Shown: one piece after another, positions 26,257 to 34,153 of the stretch
How the letters are laid out: the number at the start of each line of letters is the position of its first letter
Numbering within the stretch: the first letter of the stretch is position 1
From: an uncultured Ruminiclostridium sp.
Lineage (GTDB): Bacteria; Bacillota; Clostridia; Oscillospirales; Ruminococcaceae
Assembly (NCBI GenBank): GCA_949878745.1
Contig: CATLBH010000023.1
Coordinates: forward strand, 1-41,107
Length of the DNA stretch: 41,107 nucleotides
Direction of reading: 5' to 3'
Made by a program: the position numbers and the translations under genes
Notes under the pieces: generated by a model
The model's input: the letters and a program-made list of their open reading frames with translations, nothing else
Database searches by the model: none
What the model was told of the DNA's origin: nothing

Positions 26257-27753
26257 TTATCTGGTCAGGAATTCCATAACCGTTTCGGGCATTTTTTCCC
26301 GCTCTATAACGCCGCCGAACCGTAACGCCTTGTTTTTGGTTGCGGCCAAAGGCTCTGGTATCACCGTTTTGGTCATAGCTTCAAGCTTTTCGATAATCCC
26401 GAATTCGTCCGAGTCCGAACCCGCGTCAGTGCCCCCAAGAGCTTCAAAGACGGCGGCGCCGAACTTATAGGGGTTGGCGGTGGAGGCGATTATCGTTTTG
26501 GTGTTATCGCCGGTATTCTTTTTATAGTCGGCGTAAACCTTATAGGCCACGGCGGTGTGGGTATCCATAAGGTAGGAATAGGAATCGAAGCAGTCCTTTA
26601 TCGCCGCCTTGGTTTCCTCGTCGTTGCAGCAGCCCGCGCAGAACAGCTCGGATATTTTTTCCTTCACTTCGGGGGTGACCTCGTATTTTCCGTTTTCTTT
26701 GAGAGAATCGAACCATTTGTTCACAAGCTCGGTGTTTTCTCCCGAAAGATGGTATAAAAGGCGCTCCAGATTGCTTGAAATAAGAATGTCCATGGAGGGG
26801 GAAACGGTGGTGTAAAACGCTCTGTTGCGGTCGTAAACGCCTGTGTTTATAAAGTCGGTAAGGATATTGTTGGCGTTGGAGGCGCATATCAGCTTATTTA
26901 CGGGAAGCCCCATTTCCTTTGCGTAATAAGCGGCTAAGATGTTTCCGAAATTTCCCGTGGGAACGACTATGTTTATTTTTTCGCCGTATTGTATTTCATT
27001 GTTTTTTATCAACTCGGCGTAGGCGGAGATGTAATATACTATCTGGGGGCAGAGTCTTCCCCAGTTTATGGAGTTGGCGCTGGACAGAACTATACCGTTC
27101 TTTTCCAGCTCTGAAGCGAAAGCCTTGTCGGTAAAGATGGCCTTTACCCCGTTCTGGCAGTCGTCGAAATTTCCCTTTACCGCACAGACGAATACGTTTT
27201 CGCCTTCCTGAGTCTGCATTTGGCGCTTTTGCATATCGCTTACGCCGTCTTCGGGGTAGAACACGCTGATGGTGGTGCCCTCAACATTTTTGAAGCCTTC
27301 CAGCGCCGCTTTTCCCGTGTCTCCCGAGGTTGCCACCAAAATGGCCGTTTTCTTATCGGGAATGGTTTTCTTCGCGGAAACGGTAAGGAGATAGGGAAGC
27401 ATCTGAAGCGCCATATCCTTAAAGGCGCAGGTGGGGCCGTGCCAAAGCTCGAGGATATAGGTGCCCTTTAAAAGGTGGGAAATTTCCGCTATGTTTTCGG
27501 TATCAAAATTATCGCCGTAGGCGTTTTCAACGCAGTATCTTATTTCCTCGTCGGAAAAATCCTCAAGAAACAGCCTGAATATTTCAAATGCTCTTTCGGC
27601 GTAGCTTTTTTCGCAAAGACCGAGAATATCCTTCTCGCTCATTTTCGGAAGCTCCTCGGGAACGAAAAGACCTCCCTCGTGAGAAAGACCTTGGGCGATG
27701 GCCTGTGCGCTTGTTATTCTTATTTGCGGATTTCTGGTGCTTTTATATTTCAT
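26257..27753 (-). CDS. thrC: Threonine synthase
   Basis: Threonine synthase converts O-phosphohomoserine to threonine with PLP in the cytosol. The 498-residue length fits the longer class of threonine synthases. Visible features are RISSAQAIAQG-like N-terminal residues (RITSAQAIAQGLSHEGG), the PLP-lysine motif GPTCAFKDMALQ (Lys112), the phosphate-binding loop VATSGDTGKAAL, and NSINWGRLCPQIVYY. The ATG follows GGAAAGGAAA. No other threonine-pathway gene is adjacent. Confidence 0.95.
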   Translation of the reverse strand: MKYKSTRNPQIRITSAQAIAQGLSHEGGLFVPEELPKMSEKDILGLCEKSYAERAFEIFRLFLEDFSDEEIRYCVENAYGDNFDTENIAEISHLLKGTYILELWHGPTCAFKDMALQMLPYLLTVSAKKTIPDKKTAILVATSGDTGKAALEGFKNVEGTTISVFYPEDGVSDMQKRQMQTQEGENVFVCAVKGNFDDCQNGVKAIFTDKAFASELEKNGIVLSSANSINWGRLCPQIVYYISAYAELIKNNEIQYGEKINIVVPTGNFGNILAAYYAKEMGLPVNKLICASNANNILTDFINTGVYDRNRAFYTTVSPSMDILISSNLERLLYHLSGENTELVNKWFDSLKENGKYEVTPEVKEKISELFCAGCCNDEETKAAIKDCFDSYSYLMDTHTAVAYKVYADYKKNTGDNTKTIIASTANPYKFGAAVFEALGGTDAGSDSDEFGIIEKLEAMTKTVIPEPLAATKNKALRFGGVIEREKMPETVMEFLTR

Positions 27754-27783
27754 TGCGGTTTCCTTTCCGATAATTTATTTTAT

Positions 27784-27812
27784 AGTATAACATATAATTT
27801 GACTAAAAGCAA
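27784..27812 (-). promoter_or_regulatory. Possible promoter of thrC
   Basis: On the minus strand: TTGCTT (27807-27812), a 17-bp spacer and TATACT (27784-27789), about 30 bp before the thrC ATG. The -35 match is modest. Confidence 0.4.
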
Positions 27813-27902
27813 ACATTTTTTTACGGCGGCTTGCAGTTTCGAAGTTTTGATAATTTACTTACGGGTTTACCTGAGTGTTTATTTATGTGTTAATTTTCCG
27901 GT

Positions 27903-28298
27903 TTATTGGCAGCTTAAACCCGTAAAATCCGATTTGTAGTATTCGATATCCAGAACGCGGGGAAATTTTTCGGCGGTCACTGTAACGTAGGCGGTGTCAA
28001 AACGCCGATAGAGGTTTTCGTATTCGGGGTTAAGGCGGACAAAGCATTCGGAGGCGGCGATTATTCTTTTCATCTTGGTCTTGGTCATCGCTCCCGTTCC
28101 GTCGTCGTATGAACCGTATTTTCGGGTTTTTACCTCGGTGAAGATTATAAATTCCCCGTCCGTGGAAATAACGTCTATTTCGCCGCGCTTTACCCGAAAG
28201 TTTCTTTTGACAATAGTCGCGCCGTTTTCCTCAAGATAATCGCATACCGCGTTTTCTCCCGTTTTTCCCCGGGTTTGGGAAACATTGCCGACGTTCAT
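27903..28298 (-). CDS. YraN family (UPF0102) endonuclease-like protein
   Basis: The 131-residue protein belongs to UPF0102/YraN, which has a restriction-endonuclease-like fold. Visible motifs are [26 protein letters not shown] and [10 protein letters not shown], covering the conserved Glu, Asp and the E-x-K pair. The ATG overlaps the rnhB stop by four bases (ATGA), and rnhB-yraN adjacency is common in bacteria. A nuclease role, perhaps related to replication or recombination, is inferred from the fold only. Confidence 0.92.
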   Translation of the reverse strand: MNVGNVSQTRGKTGENAVCDYLEENGATIVKRNFRVKRGEIDVISTDGEFIIFTEVKTRKYGSYDDGTGAMTKTKMKRIIAASECFVRLNPEYENLYRRFDTAYVTVTAEKFPRVLDIEYYKSDFTGLSCQ

Positions 28299-28954
28299 TT
28301 TCCGTACTCCTTAAGTCCGCCGTTTTGCGCGATAAGGTTACGGAGAAAAAGTTGTCTGTGCTCGGGGGTGTATCCGTATTTTTTCAGGGCTTCGATATGG
28401 CGGGCGGTTCCGTAGCCTTTGTTTGCCGCAAAATCAAATTCGGGATATTTTTTGTCCAACTCTCTCATATAGCGGTCTCTTGTGACCTTTGCCAGAATGC
28501 TGGCGGCGGCTATCGAGGCGCTTACGCCGTCGCCCTTTACAACGGTCTCGGCTTTTATCCCTATATCCGGGAGCCTGTTTCCGTCCACCAGGGCGAGATT
28601 CGGCGGCAGGGAAAGGCCTTCCGCCGCTCGTTTCATGGCCAGAAAGGTGGCCTGTAATATATTGAGACGGTTTATTTCCTCCACGGTGGCGCAGGCCACC
28701 GAATAGGAAACGGCTTTTTCGGTTATTTCGCCGTAGAGGGCTTCTCTTTTTTCCTCGGTCAGCTTTTTGCTGTCGTTAAGGCCTTCTATAAAAGCGCCGT
28801 CGTCAAGGATAACGGCGGCGGCGTATACCGAGCCTATCCAAGGGCCGCGGCCAGCTTCGTCTATGCCGCAGATTATGCCGTGTTGTTGTCTCAGGGATTT
28901 GTCGTATTCGAATCTTTGTATGCACTCCCTGAGCTTTTTTTCTTTTCTGCCCAT
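28295..28954 (-). CDS. rnhB: Ribonuclease HII
   Basis: RNase HII cleaves RNA in RNA:DNA hybrids and removes ribonucleotides misincorporated in DNA. The 219-residue protein has [12 protein letters not shown] (catalytic Asp and Glu), LVDGNRLP (Asp) and [11 protein letters not shown] (Asp). The usual GPLAGPV segment reads GPWIGSV, a small deviation. The ATG is preceded by GGGGGAG with ideal spacing; this SD lies inside one arm of a 160-bp inverted repeat and could be sequestered in the mRNA. An upstream start at 29038 would read through the repeat and is rejected. Confidence 0.95.
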   Translation of the reverse strand: MGRKEKKLRECIQRFEYDKSLRQQHGIICGIDEAGRGPWIGSVYAAAVILDDGAFIEGLNDSKKLTEEKREALYGEITEKAVSYSVACATVEEINRLNILQATFLAMKRAAEGLSLPPNLALVDGNRLPDIGIKAETVVKGDGVSASIAAASILAKVTRDRYMRELDKKYPEFDFAANKGYGTARHIEALKKYGYTPEHRQLFLRNLIAQNGGLKEYGK

Positions 28955-28955
28955 T

Positions 28956-29115
28956 TTATTGCTCCCCCAATTAAATCTTGAAGATTTTATGCGCCGAACG
29001 GCTGCCGAAAGACAAGGAAATCGCAGGAATATGCACATATTTCAAGGATTTCTGACGAAGTATTTCGGCAGCCGGGCAAGCAGAAAAATTTAAGATTTAA
29101 TTGGGGGAGCAATAA
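28956..29115. repeat. 160-bp inverted-repeat element over the rnhB ribosome binding site
   Basis: Two perfect 24-bp arms, 28956-28979 (TTATTGCTCCCCCAATTAAA...) and 29092-29115, are separated by 112 bp. Inside, CGGCTGCCGAAA (29000-29011) pairs with TTTCGGCAGCCG (29063-29074). In the minus-strand mRNA the 3' arm carries the rnhB SD (GGGGGAG) and the 5' arm carries its complement CUCCCCC. Confidence 0.88.
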
Positions 29116-29123
29116 TACCCGTT

Positions 29124-29972
29124 TTATTGCGGTTCTTCCAGAGTGATTTTTCCCAATTTTCCGCTTCTGTACTCGTCCAGCAGCGCCGCCGCCGCTCTTT
29201 CCGTGTCCGGCTCGCCTCCTGATATCATCATTCCCCTCGCTCTCGCGATAAGCTCACACACTCTTCCGTCAAGACTCTTAAGCTTATATCTTTCAATCAG
29301 CCTGTCCGGATAACGCGCCTTAAGAAATTCCCCCAGGCTGTCCGCCAGGGCTTCCGTATCCAGAACCTCGTCCTTCACCGCTCCCGTGAACGCCAGCCTT
29401 TCCGCCGCTTCTTTATCCTCGAATTTTGACCACAGTATTCCCGGCATATCCAGAAGTTCCACATCTTTATCGATGGTGACCCACTGTTTTCCTCTTGTGA
29501 CTCCGGGGCGGTCTCCCACCGCGGTTTTCTTTGAATTGGCCATTCGGTTTATAAAGGAGGATTTTCCCACGTTGGGGATACCCAGAACCATTATTCTTAA
29601 CATTCTTCCTATCATACCCTTGGCGCGCCTTTTTTCCAGCAGCTCGCAAAGTTCCTTTTTCAGAAGGGGGACGAAGCTTTTTATCCCCTTTCCGCTTCGG
29701 CAGTCGCAGCATAATACCGCGTAACCCTGTTTCTGATAGTATTTTTTCCATTTTTCGGTAGCGGAATCGTCGGCGTAGTCGCATTTGTTAAGGAGCATTA
29801 TCCTCGGCTTGCTTCCCACAAGCTCGTTTATGACGGGGTTGCGGCTGGATTCGGGAATTCTTGCGTCCACTATTTCCACCACCGCGTCCACCTGTTTTAA
29901 ATCCGCCTCTATCATTCGGCGGGTCTTGGTCATATGGCCGGGAAACCACTGTATATTGCCTTCATAGCTCAT
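29124..29972 (-). CDS. ylqF: Ribosome biogenesis GTPase YlqF/RbgA
   Basis: This circularly permuted GTPase is needed for late 50S subunit assembly. The 282-residue protein shows the permuted order: G4 LLNKCDYAD first, then the P-loop GIPNVGKSSFINRM, PGVTRGKQW (G2) and DMPGILW (G3). The N-terminus MSYEGNIQWFPGHMTKTRR is diagnostic. The C-terminal RNA-binding helical domain is present. Its ATG overlaps the stop of the upstream lepB by four bases. Confidence 0.95.
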   Translation of the reverse strand: MSYEGNIQWFPGHMTKTRRMIEADLKQVDAVVEIVDARIPESSRNPVINELVGSKPRIMLLNKCDYADDSATEKWKKYYQKQGYAVLCCDCRSGKGIKSFVPLLKKELCELLEKRRAKGMIGRMLRIMVLGIPNVGKSSFINRMANSKKTAVGDRPGVTRGKQWVTIDKDVELLDMPGILWSKFEDKEAAERLAFTGAVKDEVLDTEALADSLGEFLKARYPDRLIERYKLKSLDGRVCELIARARGMMISGGEPDTERAAAALLDEYRSGKLGKITLEEPQ

Positions 29973-30874
29973 TTTAAAACTCCGATCCTGTCAAGGGGAT
30001 AAATGCGGAAAACCGCTTTTCCCATAATATAGCGCAAATCAATACAGCCCACGTAATAATCCGTTCCCGCGTTTTCCACATAGCGGCTGTCAGTGGAGTG
30101 GTTTCTGTTGTCGCCCAACACGAATACCGAGTTTTCGTCCACCGTGACGGGATAGTGGGCGTTGCCCAGATTGCTCGGGTCGATACTTTCTTTTATATAA
30201 TCCTCTTTCAGGGGGGTTCCGTTTCGGTAGACCGTTCCCGTTTCCCTGTCAATGTCTATTACGTCGCCCTCGAGACCGATCACCCGCTTTACGATCATTT
30301 CTCCCGTTCCGCCCGTTTCGCGGTTGGGGAGCCCCTCCGCCCAGACGGCGATTATATCTCCGTATGAGGGCTTATAAAAAAGTCTCATTATCACAAGCCT
30401 GTCGTTTTCCAGAAGCGTCGGCTCCATAGACGCGCCTATCACCATACTTATGCTCAAAACAAAGGTAAGTATCAGAAAAGCGGCGACGATGGATTCGAGA
30501 ACCGTCTGTACATACAGATAAAGCTCGTTTTTACGGTCTCTCGCCTTTTCCGCCCCGCTTTTTTCCTCTTCCTCGTCGTCAAGTATGAAATCGTCGCCGA
30601 AATTTACCCTCGGAACATATCCGAAGGCCTGCCCCGATTCATAGGGGAAGATATTTTCCGTATCGTCGATATCGTGAATCGCTTCCTCGGCTGTTAAGCG
30701 GTATTCTTGTTTAACGGGCTTCGGATTTTCTCTTTTTTTATTTTTTGGGGGCACTGCCAAAGTGACGGAAGCGACAGTTTTTTTAGATATGGACGGGGCG
30801 GCGGGCGTTGCGGACGTCCGAATATCCTTTTCGTCCTCTTCGGCGGCCAAGTGCCTTGGTACATATCTGCTCAT
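29969..30874 (-). CDS. lepB: Signal peptidase I (second tandem copy)
   Basis: Type I signal peptidase removes signal peptides on the outer face of the membrane with a Ser/Lys dyad. The 301-residue protein has an unusually long cytoplasmic N-terminus (~155 residues, with acidic DDEEEEKSG), one membrane helix, then the boxes GASMEPTLLEND (Ser), MIVKRVIGLEGDV (Lys) and FVLGDNRNHSTDSR. It follows the first lepB by 20 bp and overlaps ylqF by four bases. The SD is AAAGGCG. Confidence 0.94.
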   Translation of the reverse strand: MSRYVPRHLAAEEDEKDIRTSATPAAPSISKKTVASVTLAVPPKNKKRENPKPVKQEYRLTAEEAIHDIDDTENIFPYESGQAFGYVPRVNFGDDFILDDEEEEKSGAEKARDRKNELYLYVQTVLESIVAAFLILTFVLSISMVIGASMEPTLLENDRLVIMRLFYKPSYGDIIAVWAEGLPNRETGGTGEMIVKRVIGLEGDVIDIDRETGTVYRNGTPLKEDYIKESIDPSNLGNAHYPVTVDENSVFVLGDNRNHSTDSRYVENAGTDYYVGCIDLRYIMGKAVFRIYPLDRIGVLK

Positions 30875-30894
30875 TTAATCGCCTTTCACCGGAT

Positions 30895-31725
30895 TTACTC
30901 GATAGCTCCGAATGTGCTGAACGGGAAGATGGAAAACAGCGCCCGTCCCGCTATATAATTCTTGTCAATAAAACCGATAACGCTCAAAAGGCGGCTGTCC
31001 TTCGAGTTGTTTCTGTTATCGCCCATAACGAAATAGCTGTTTTCGGGCACGGTATACTCTTTTCCGCTTATCATATCCTGACTCAGGTTTGTGGCGGTTT
31101 CTATCTTGTGTCCGTCCTCGTAAAGGAAGCCGTCCCTTTTTTCCATAACAAGGGGCTCCCCGTTTCGGTAAACCGTTCCCGAGGTGAAATCTATTTTAAC
31201 GGTGTCACCGGGAAGGCCTATGACTCTTTTTACTATGGGCTTTCCGCCGTCAAGTCCCGCCGCCTGTACTATTACTATATCGTTGTAATCGGGGGTGTAA
31301 AACAGGTCGGAAACCACCAGCTTTTGCCCCCCCACAAGGGTAGGCTCCATGGAGCTGCCGTCCACCGTGTTAATGCGGATAATGAAGGTAAAGAGCAATA
31401 CTATCATCACAATTGCCGTCAGCACGCTCTCAAGCCAGTCGAACACCTCGTTCGCCGCGGTGTGGGCGTTTTCCTTGGCTTCTTTTTTGGCTTCTTCCCT
31501 GCGCTGAAGTTCGATATGCCCCGTACTTTTTACTTCAATGGGTCTGAGTTCTTCCTCGAGGTTGTCGTTATTGCCGATCAGAAAATTTTTATATTCCTCG
31601 GGATCCACCGCGTCCATCGTTTCATTGTCGGACAAATCTTCCTTATGGGCGAAGTATCCGCCGCCGGAACGCATTTTGGCGGGATCGACGGATTCCATGG
31701 TTCCGTTTTTTTCTTCCTCCTGCAT
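30895..31725 (-). CDS. lepB: Signal peptidase I (first tandem copy)
   Basis: A second type I signal peptidase of 276 residues. It has a ~110-residue acidic cytoplasmic N-terminus, one membrane helix (VLTAIVMIVLLFTFII), then DGSSMEPTLVGGQ (catalytic Ser), PIVKRVIGLPGD (catalytic Lys) and FVMGDNRNNSKDSR. The ATG preceded by GGAAAGGAAA is chosen over the in-frame start at 31794, which reads into a palindromic element. The two copies share order and spacing of motifs but differ in their N-terminal regions, so they are an old duplication, perhaps with different substrate or partner preference. Confidence 0.94.
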   Translation of the reverse strand: MQEEEKNGTMESVDPAKMRSGGGYFAHKEDLSDNETMDAVDPEEYKNFLIGNNDNLEEELRPIEVKSTGHIELQRREEAKKEAKENAHTAANEVFDWLESVLTAIVMIVLLFTFIIRINTVDGSSMEPTLVGGQKLVVSDLFYTPDYNDIVIVQAAGLDGGKPIVKRVIGLPGDTVKIDFTSGTVYRNGEPLVMEKRDGFLYEDGHKIETATNLSQDMISGKEYTVPENSYFVMGDNRNNSKDSRLLSVIGFIDKNYIAGRALFSIFPFSTFGAIE

Positions 31726-31769
31726 ATTCGTTTCCTTTCCGAATTTTATTGAAATTATCGCAATCCGAT

Positions 31770-31974
31770 AAAAACAGGAAAGACCGCGTCGCATATCCCC
31801 GGCGCAGAACGAAGCTGCTCACCTGCCGGCGTAAGATATGCAATGCAGCCTTTAAGCTCCATATAGCGATTTTGATTGAGTTCGCTGATGAGCGGGATCA
31901 AAACCGTACCCGAAGCGCTGTTTTTATGACATAAAAACAGCCATAAGCGGTCAGCGGCAAGCGTTTCCTGTTTT
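31770..31974. repeat. Nested palindromic element between rplS and lepB
   Basis: Arms AAAACAGGAAA (31771-31781) and TTTCCTGTTTT (31964-31974) are continued inward by GACCGC (31782-31787) pairing with GCGGTC (31947-31952), with an 11-base bulge. Inside is a perfect 11-bp hairpin, GCTGTTTTTAT (31917-31927) with ATAAAAACAGC (31931-31941). The element ends 45 bp before the first lepB start. Confidence 0.6.
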
Positions 31975-31985
31975 CGTCAGAAAAA

Positions 31986-32330
31986 TCAATTGAACTTGCT
32001 CTTAACCTTGGCGGCCTTACCAACTCTGTCGCGGAGATAGTAAAGCTTGGCTCTGCGAACCTTGCTCATTCTCACAACCTCTACCTTCTCTACGGAAGGA
32101 GCGTGGAGAGGGAAAACTCTTTCAACGCCGCAGCCGTGCGCCACTCTGCGTACGGTGAAGGTTTCGGAGATACCGCCGTGCTTCTTGGCGATAACGGTGC
32201 CTTCATAGGCCTGAATACGGGTTTTGTTTCCTTCGGTGATTCTTACATGTACCCTTACGGTGTCGCCTACCTCAAACTTGGGTGCGTCCTGCTTGATACT
32301 GTCCTGCGCGATAAGCTTCAGTGCGTCCAT
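31986..32330 (-). CDS. rplS: 50S ribosomal protein L19
   Basis: L19 sits at the 30S-50S interface. The 114-residue protein has the family features [47 protein letters not shown] and [15 protein letters not shown]. It heads the operon rplS-lepB-lepB-ylqF-rnhB-yraN, with a strong promoter ~150 bp upstream and a structured leader. Confidence 0.97.
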   Translation of the reverse strand: MDALKLIAQDSIKQDAPKFEVGDTVRVHVRITEGNKTRIQAYEGTVIAKKHGGISETFTVRRVAHGCGVERVFPLHAPSVEKVEVVRMSKVRRAKLYYLRDRVGKAAKVKSKFN

Positions 32331-32480
32331 TTGTTATTCCTCCGTTTTTCAGACGATCATACATTGAAGGTATGCAGAGGATCGTCAATAGTTATGTCGA
32401 TACGGCGATGCCGTTCGGGCATTACTCACGCCGGCGGTAAGCTCTTGAAAGAAAGAATATCGCCGCGGTACTAAATGCTT
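32331..32480 (-). promoter_or_regulatory. Structured 5' leader of rplS
   Basis: The predicted transcript leader can form GACGATC (32352-32358) with GATCGTC (32380-32386), enclosing CATAC/GTATG, and a longer CGGCGAT/ATCGCCG pairing between about 32402 and 32468. An L19 autoregulatory leader is known in low-GC Gram-positives; whether this is one is untested. Confidence 0.35.
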
Positions 32481-32484
32481 TAAT

Positions 32485-32513
32485 ATTATATCACTTTGGC
32501 GGGGAAAATGCAA
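32485..32513 (-). promoter_or_regulatory. Predicted promoter of the rplS operon
   Basis: On the minus strand: TTGCAT (32508-32513), a 17-bp spacer ending TGA and TATAAT (32485-32490). Confidence 0.75.
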
Positions 32514-32610
32514 GCAAAATTTGAGAATTCGGCAAAAATATTATTTTAAAGAGGATAAACGGTGTTTTTTGGTTGAATTTTTACAAGCAAATCCTATAAA
32601 GTGCGGACTA

Positions 32611-33177
32611 TTACAGCAAAAAGTCCATCAGAAAAATATAGATCATAACCGAAACGGCGGTCAGATTAACGGTTCCGTTAAGCGCCGGTATCGTCAGTGC
32701 CCCCATAGCCAAAAGACAGCCGATTACCTCGGCGGCGTTGAGGAACTTTTCGGCGGCAGTATAGGAAAGGGCGCGGCGGCAGGCCTTTTCGAGCAGTTTT
32801 TTTCCGTCGAGGGTGCCTATCGGGAGAAGGTTGAATATGCCTATTACCAGATTCGCTCCGCCGAACATAAGCTTGAAAATGCTGTCCTTGGGGAGGATCA
32901 GGCAATAGACGGCAAACAGCAGAAAGTTGACCGCGCAGCCCGCCGCCAGAACCGCGCAGGAGGCCTCTCTCCGCTGTCTTATACAGATTCCGCCGCCGCT
33001 GAAAATTATTTCGTCGGGGAGCTTTCCTTCCGCCAGCATAACCGCGAGATGACCCAGCTCATGACAAAAACAGGCGGCGAGGCAGTATATTCCGTACCCC
33101 GCCTTGTCAAAAGCCAGAAAAATCCCCACCGCCGCGAAGAAGGAAAAGTCAAAGCGTATTTTAACTCCCCCGGCCAT
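32611..33177 (-). CDS. Site-2 protease family (M50) membrane metalloprotease
   Basis: The 188-residue polytopic protein has the zinc-binding FCHELGHLAV and the second metal motif NLLPIGTLDGKKLL, placing it in peptidase family M50 (SpoIVFB-like branch by size). These enzymes cut membrane-embedded substrates such as anti-sigma factors or pro-sigma factors. The ATG at 33177 has GGTGG before it, and the upstream gene's stop lies just in front, indicating translational coupling. A GTG start at 33189 is possible. The substrate is unknown; an SpoIVFB-like sporulation role is conceivable because the preceding gene encodes a small single-pass partner. Confidence 0.85.
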   Translation of the reverse strand: MAGGVKIRFDFSFFAAVGIFLAFDKAGYGIYCLAACFCHELGHLAVMLAEGKLPDEIIFSGGGICIRQRREASCAVLAAGCAVNFLLFAVYCLILPKDSIFKLMFGGANLVIGIFNLLPIGTLDGKKLLEKACRRALSYTAAEKFLNAAEVIGCLLAMGALTIPALNGTVNLTAVSVMIYIFLMDFLL

Positions 33178-33182
33178 AAATT

Positions 33183-33488
33183 CTACCACCCGAAAAGCCG
33201 CTCCAGATAAGCGCTTATATTTTGATAAAGCTCGGGCGCAAGATATCGGGTGAGTGTGTAAAAAAGACAGAAAAGGAGGGTAAAAATTGTCTGAAAAGCC
33301 AATATGCCGCCTTGTGTCTTTTTTTTTACTGTTTTTGGGTCGGAAAAGAATTTTACTTCTTTTATTTCGGGGGGATTCAGGAGGGATTCGGTTCCGATGT
33401 TTTCCTTTTTTATCGCCGATGCGTCGGTATCTGGCGGTATAAGGGGATTTTCGGGCGGGGAGGGGATTTTTTTGTATGCTTCCGTCAT
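33183..33488 (-). CDS. Small single-pass membrane protein, possible partner of the M50 protease
   Basis: This 101-residue protein starts after AAAGGAAAAAG and has a Pro-rich, charged cytoplasmic N-terminus (~60 residues), one hydrophobic helix (ILAFQTIFTLLFCLFYTL) and a short tail. I recognise no family. Its stop codon is five bases upstream of the protease ATG, so the two are translationally coupled. By analogy with SpoIVFA it could anchor or inhibit the protease, but there is no visible sequence similarity to support that. Confidence 0.65.
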   Translation of the reverse strand: MTEAYKKIPSPPENPLIPPDTDASAIKKENIGTESLLNPPEIKEVKFFSDPKTVKKKTQGGILAFQTIFTLLFCLFYTLTRYLAPELYQNISAYLERLFGW

Positions 33489-33572
33489 TTTCTTTTTCCT
33501 TTCTCGTTTAATGGGTCGTCCCGATTAAATTATATTAAGGAAATTTCGAAAAATGCGGATTTTTTAGGTTTT

Positions 33573-33629
33573 ATACTAATTTCAAATTATCCACTAAATT
33601 ACCCAATCCTTTAAATTTGAAAATAGTAT
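33573..33629. repeat. ATACTAAT-like palindrome downstream of the membrane protein gene
   Basis: ATACTAATTTCAAATT (33573-33588) pairs with 33614-33629 with one mismatch. The ends match the family termini but the stem sequence differs. It directly follows the distal stop codon of the amber-interrupted gene. Confidence 0.6.
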
Positions 33630-34144
33630 TACTTTTCCGTTTCCTCAGACTTTTTCAGCCTGTGCAGTTTTACGGTAATTATAATGCCCCATACCATAAT
33701 GACCGCAAAGGTCAGGGAGGCCATAAAATCGGCGGTCAGCATTCCGTCTCTCACGAAAAAGGCGCCGCCCTAGGGGTCTAAGGAATCCATAGCGTATCTT
33801 ATCATATTGAGGGCGCCCAATAATATCATTGTCCAGCCGCTGTACCGTTTCGCGGTAAGCCCGTTTATTCCGATAAGGCAGCCTTTCATAGAGCAGCGTA
33901 TCTGATAGTAGACCGCGCAGATTGCCCCCAAGGCAATAAGGGCAAAGCAGCAGCTTTCCGTCCACTTATATATGAACTCCGCCGACATACAGCAAAGTAC
34001 GGAAGCGACGGCGTATACCAGAAGCGCTTCGGTGCCGAGCTTGTTTTGCAGTATCTTCTGCCGTTCGTCGAAAATTTCTTTTTGGCTTCCCGGTTCGCTG
34101 AGTATCATTTTTTCACAGAATTTGTCGAAGGATTTAAGGCTCAT
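33629..34144 (-). pseudogene. Membrane protein interrupted by an in-frame amber codon
   Basis: The gene opens with MSLKSFDKFCEKMI after a GGAGAA site and encodes three hydrophobic helices before TAG at 33770-33772 (124 residues). In the same frame the sequence continues with GGAFFVRDGMLTADFMASLT, a fourth helix (FAVIMVWGIIITV) and a basic tail, ending at TAA 33629-33631. The helix plus positive-inside tail, and the palindrome right after the second stop, suggest that the original gene had ~171 codons. It lies 9 bp after an XRE regulator, a common regulator-membrane protein pairing. Options are a recent nonsense mutation, a sequencing error or amber readthrough. Confidence 0.65.
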
Positions 34145-34153
34145 ATTATTCTC

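Noticed and set aside
28955-29038. N-terminal extension of RNase HII from 29038
   Set aside because: It is encoded by the inverted-repeat element, and the downstream ATG has an ideal SD.
1886-29112. A 13-base string TTGCTCCCCCAAT shared by 1887-1899 and the rnhB inverted repeat
   Set aside because: The first copy is in a coding region with a plausible reading (DWGSK), and similarity stops outside the 13 bases, so chance is the simplest explanation.
30808-31752. 314-residue plus-strand ORF opposite the two lepB genes
   Set aside because: It crosses the boundary of two well-supported minus-strand genes and has no domain or SD.
33645-33965. 106-residue minus-strand ORF overlapping the interrupted membrane protein
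   Set aside because: It is an out-of-frame shadow with an Arg/Tyr-rich, non-hydrophobic composition. The in-frame continuation after the amber codon is more protein-like.
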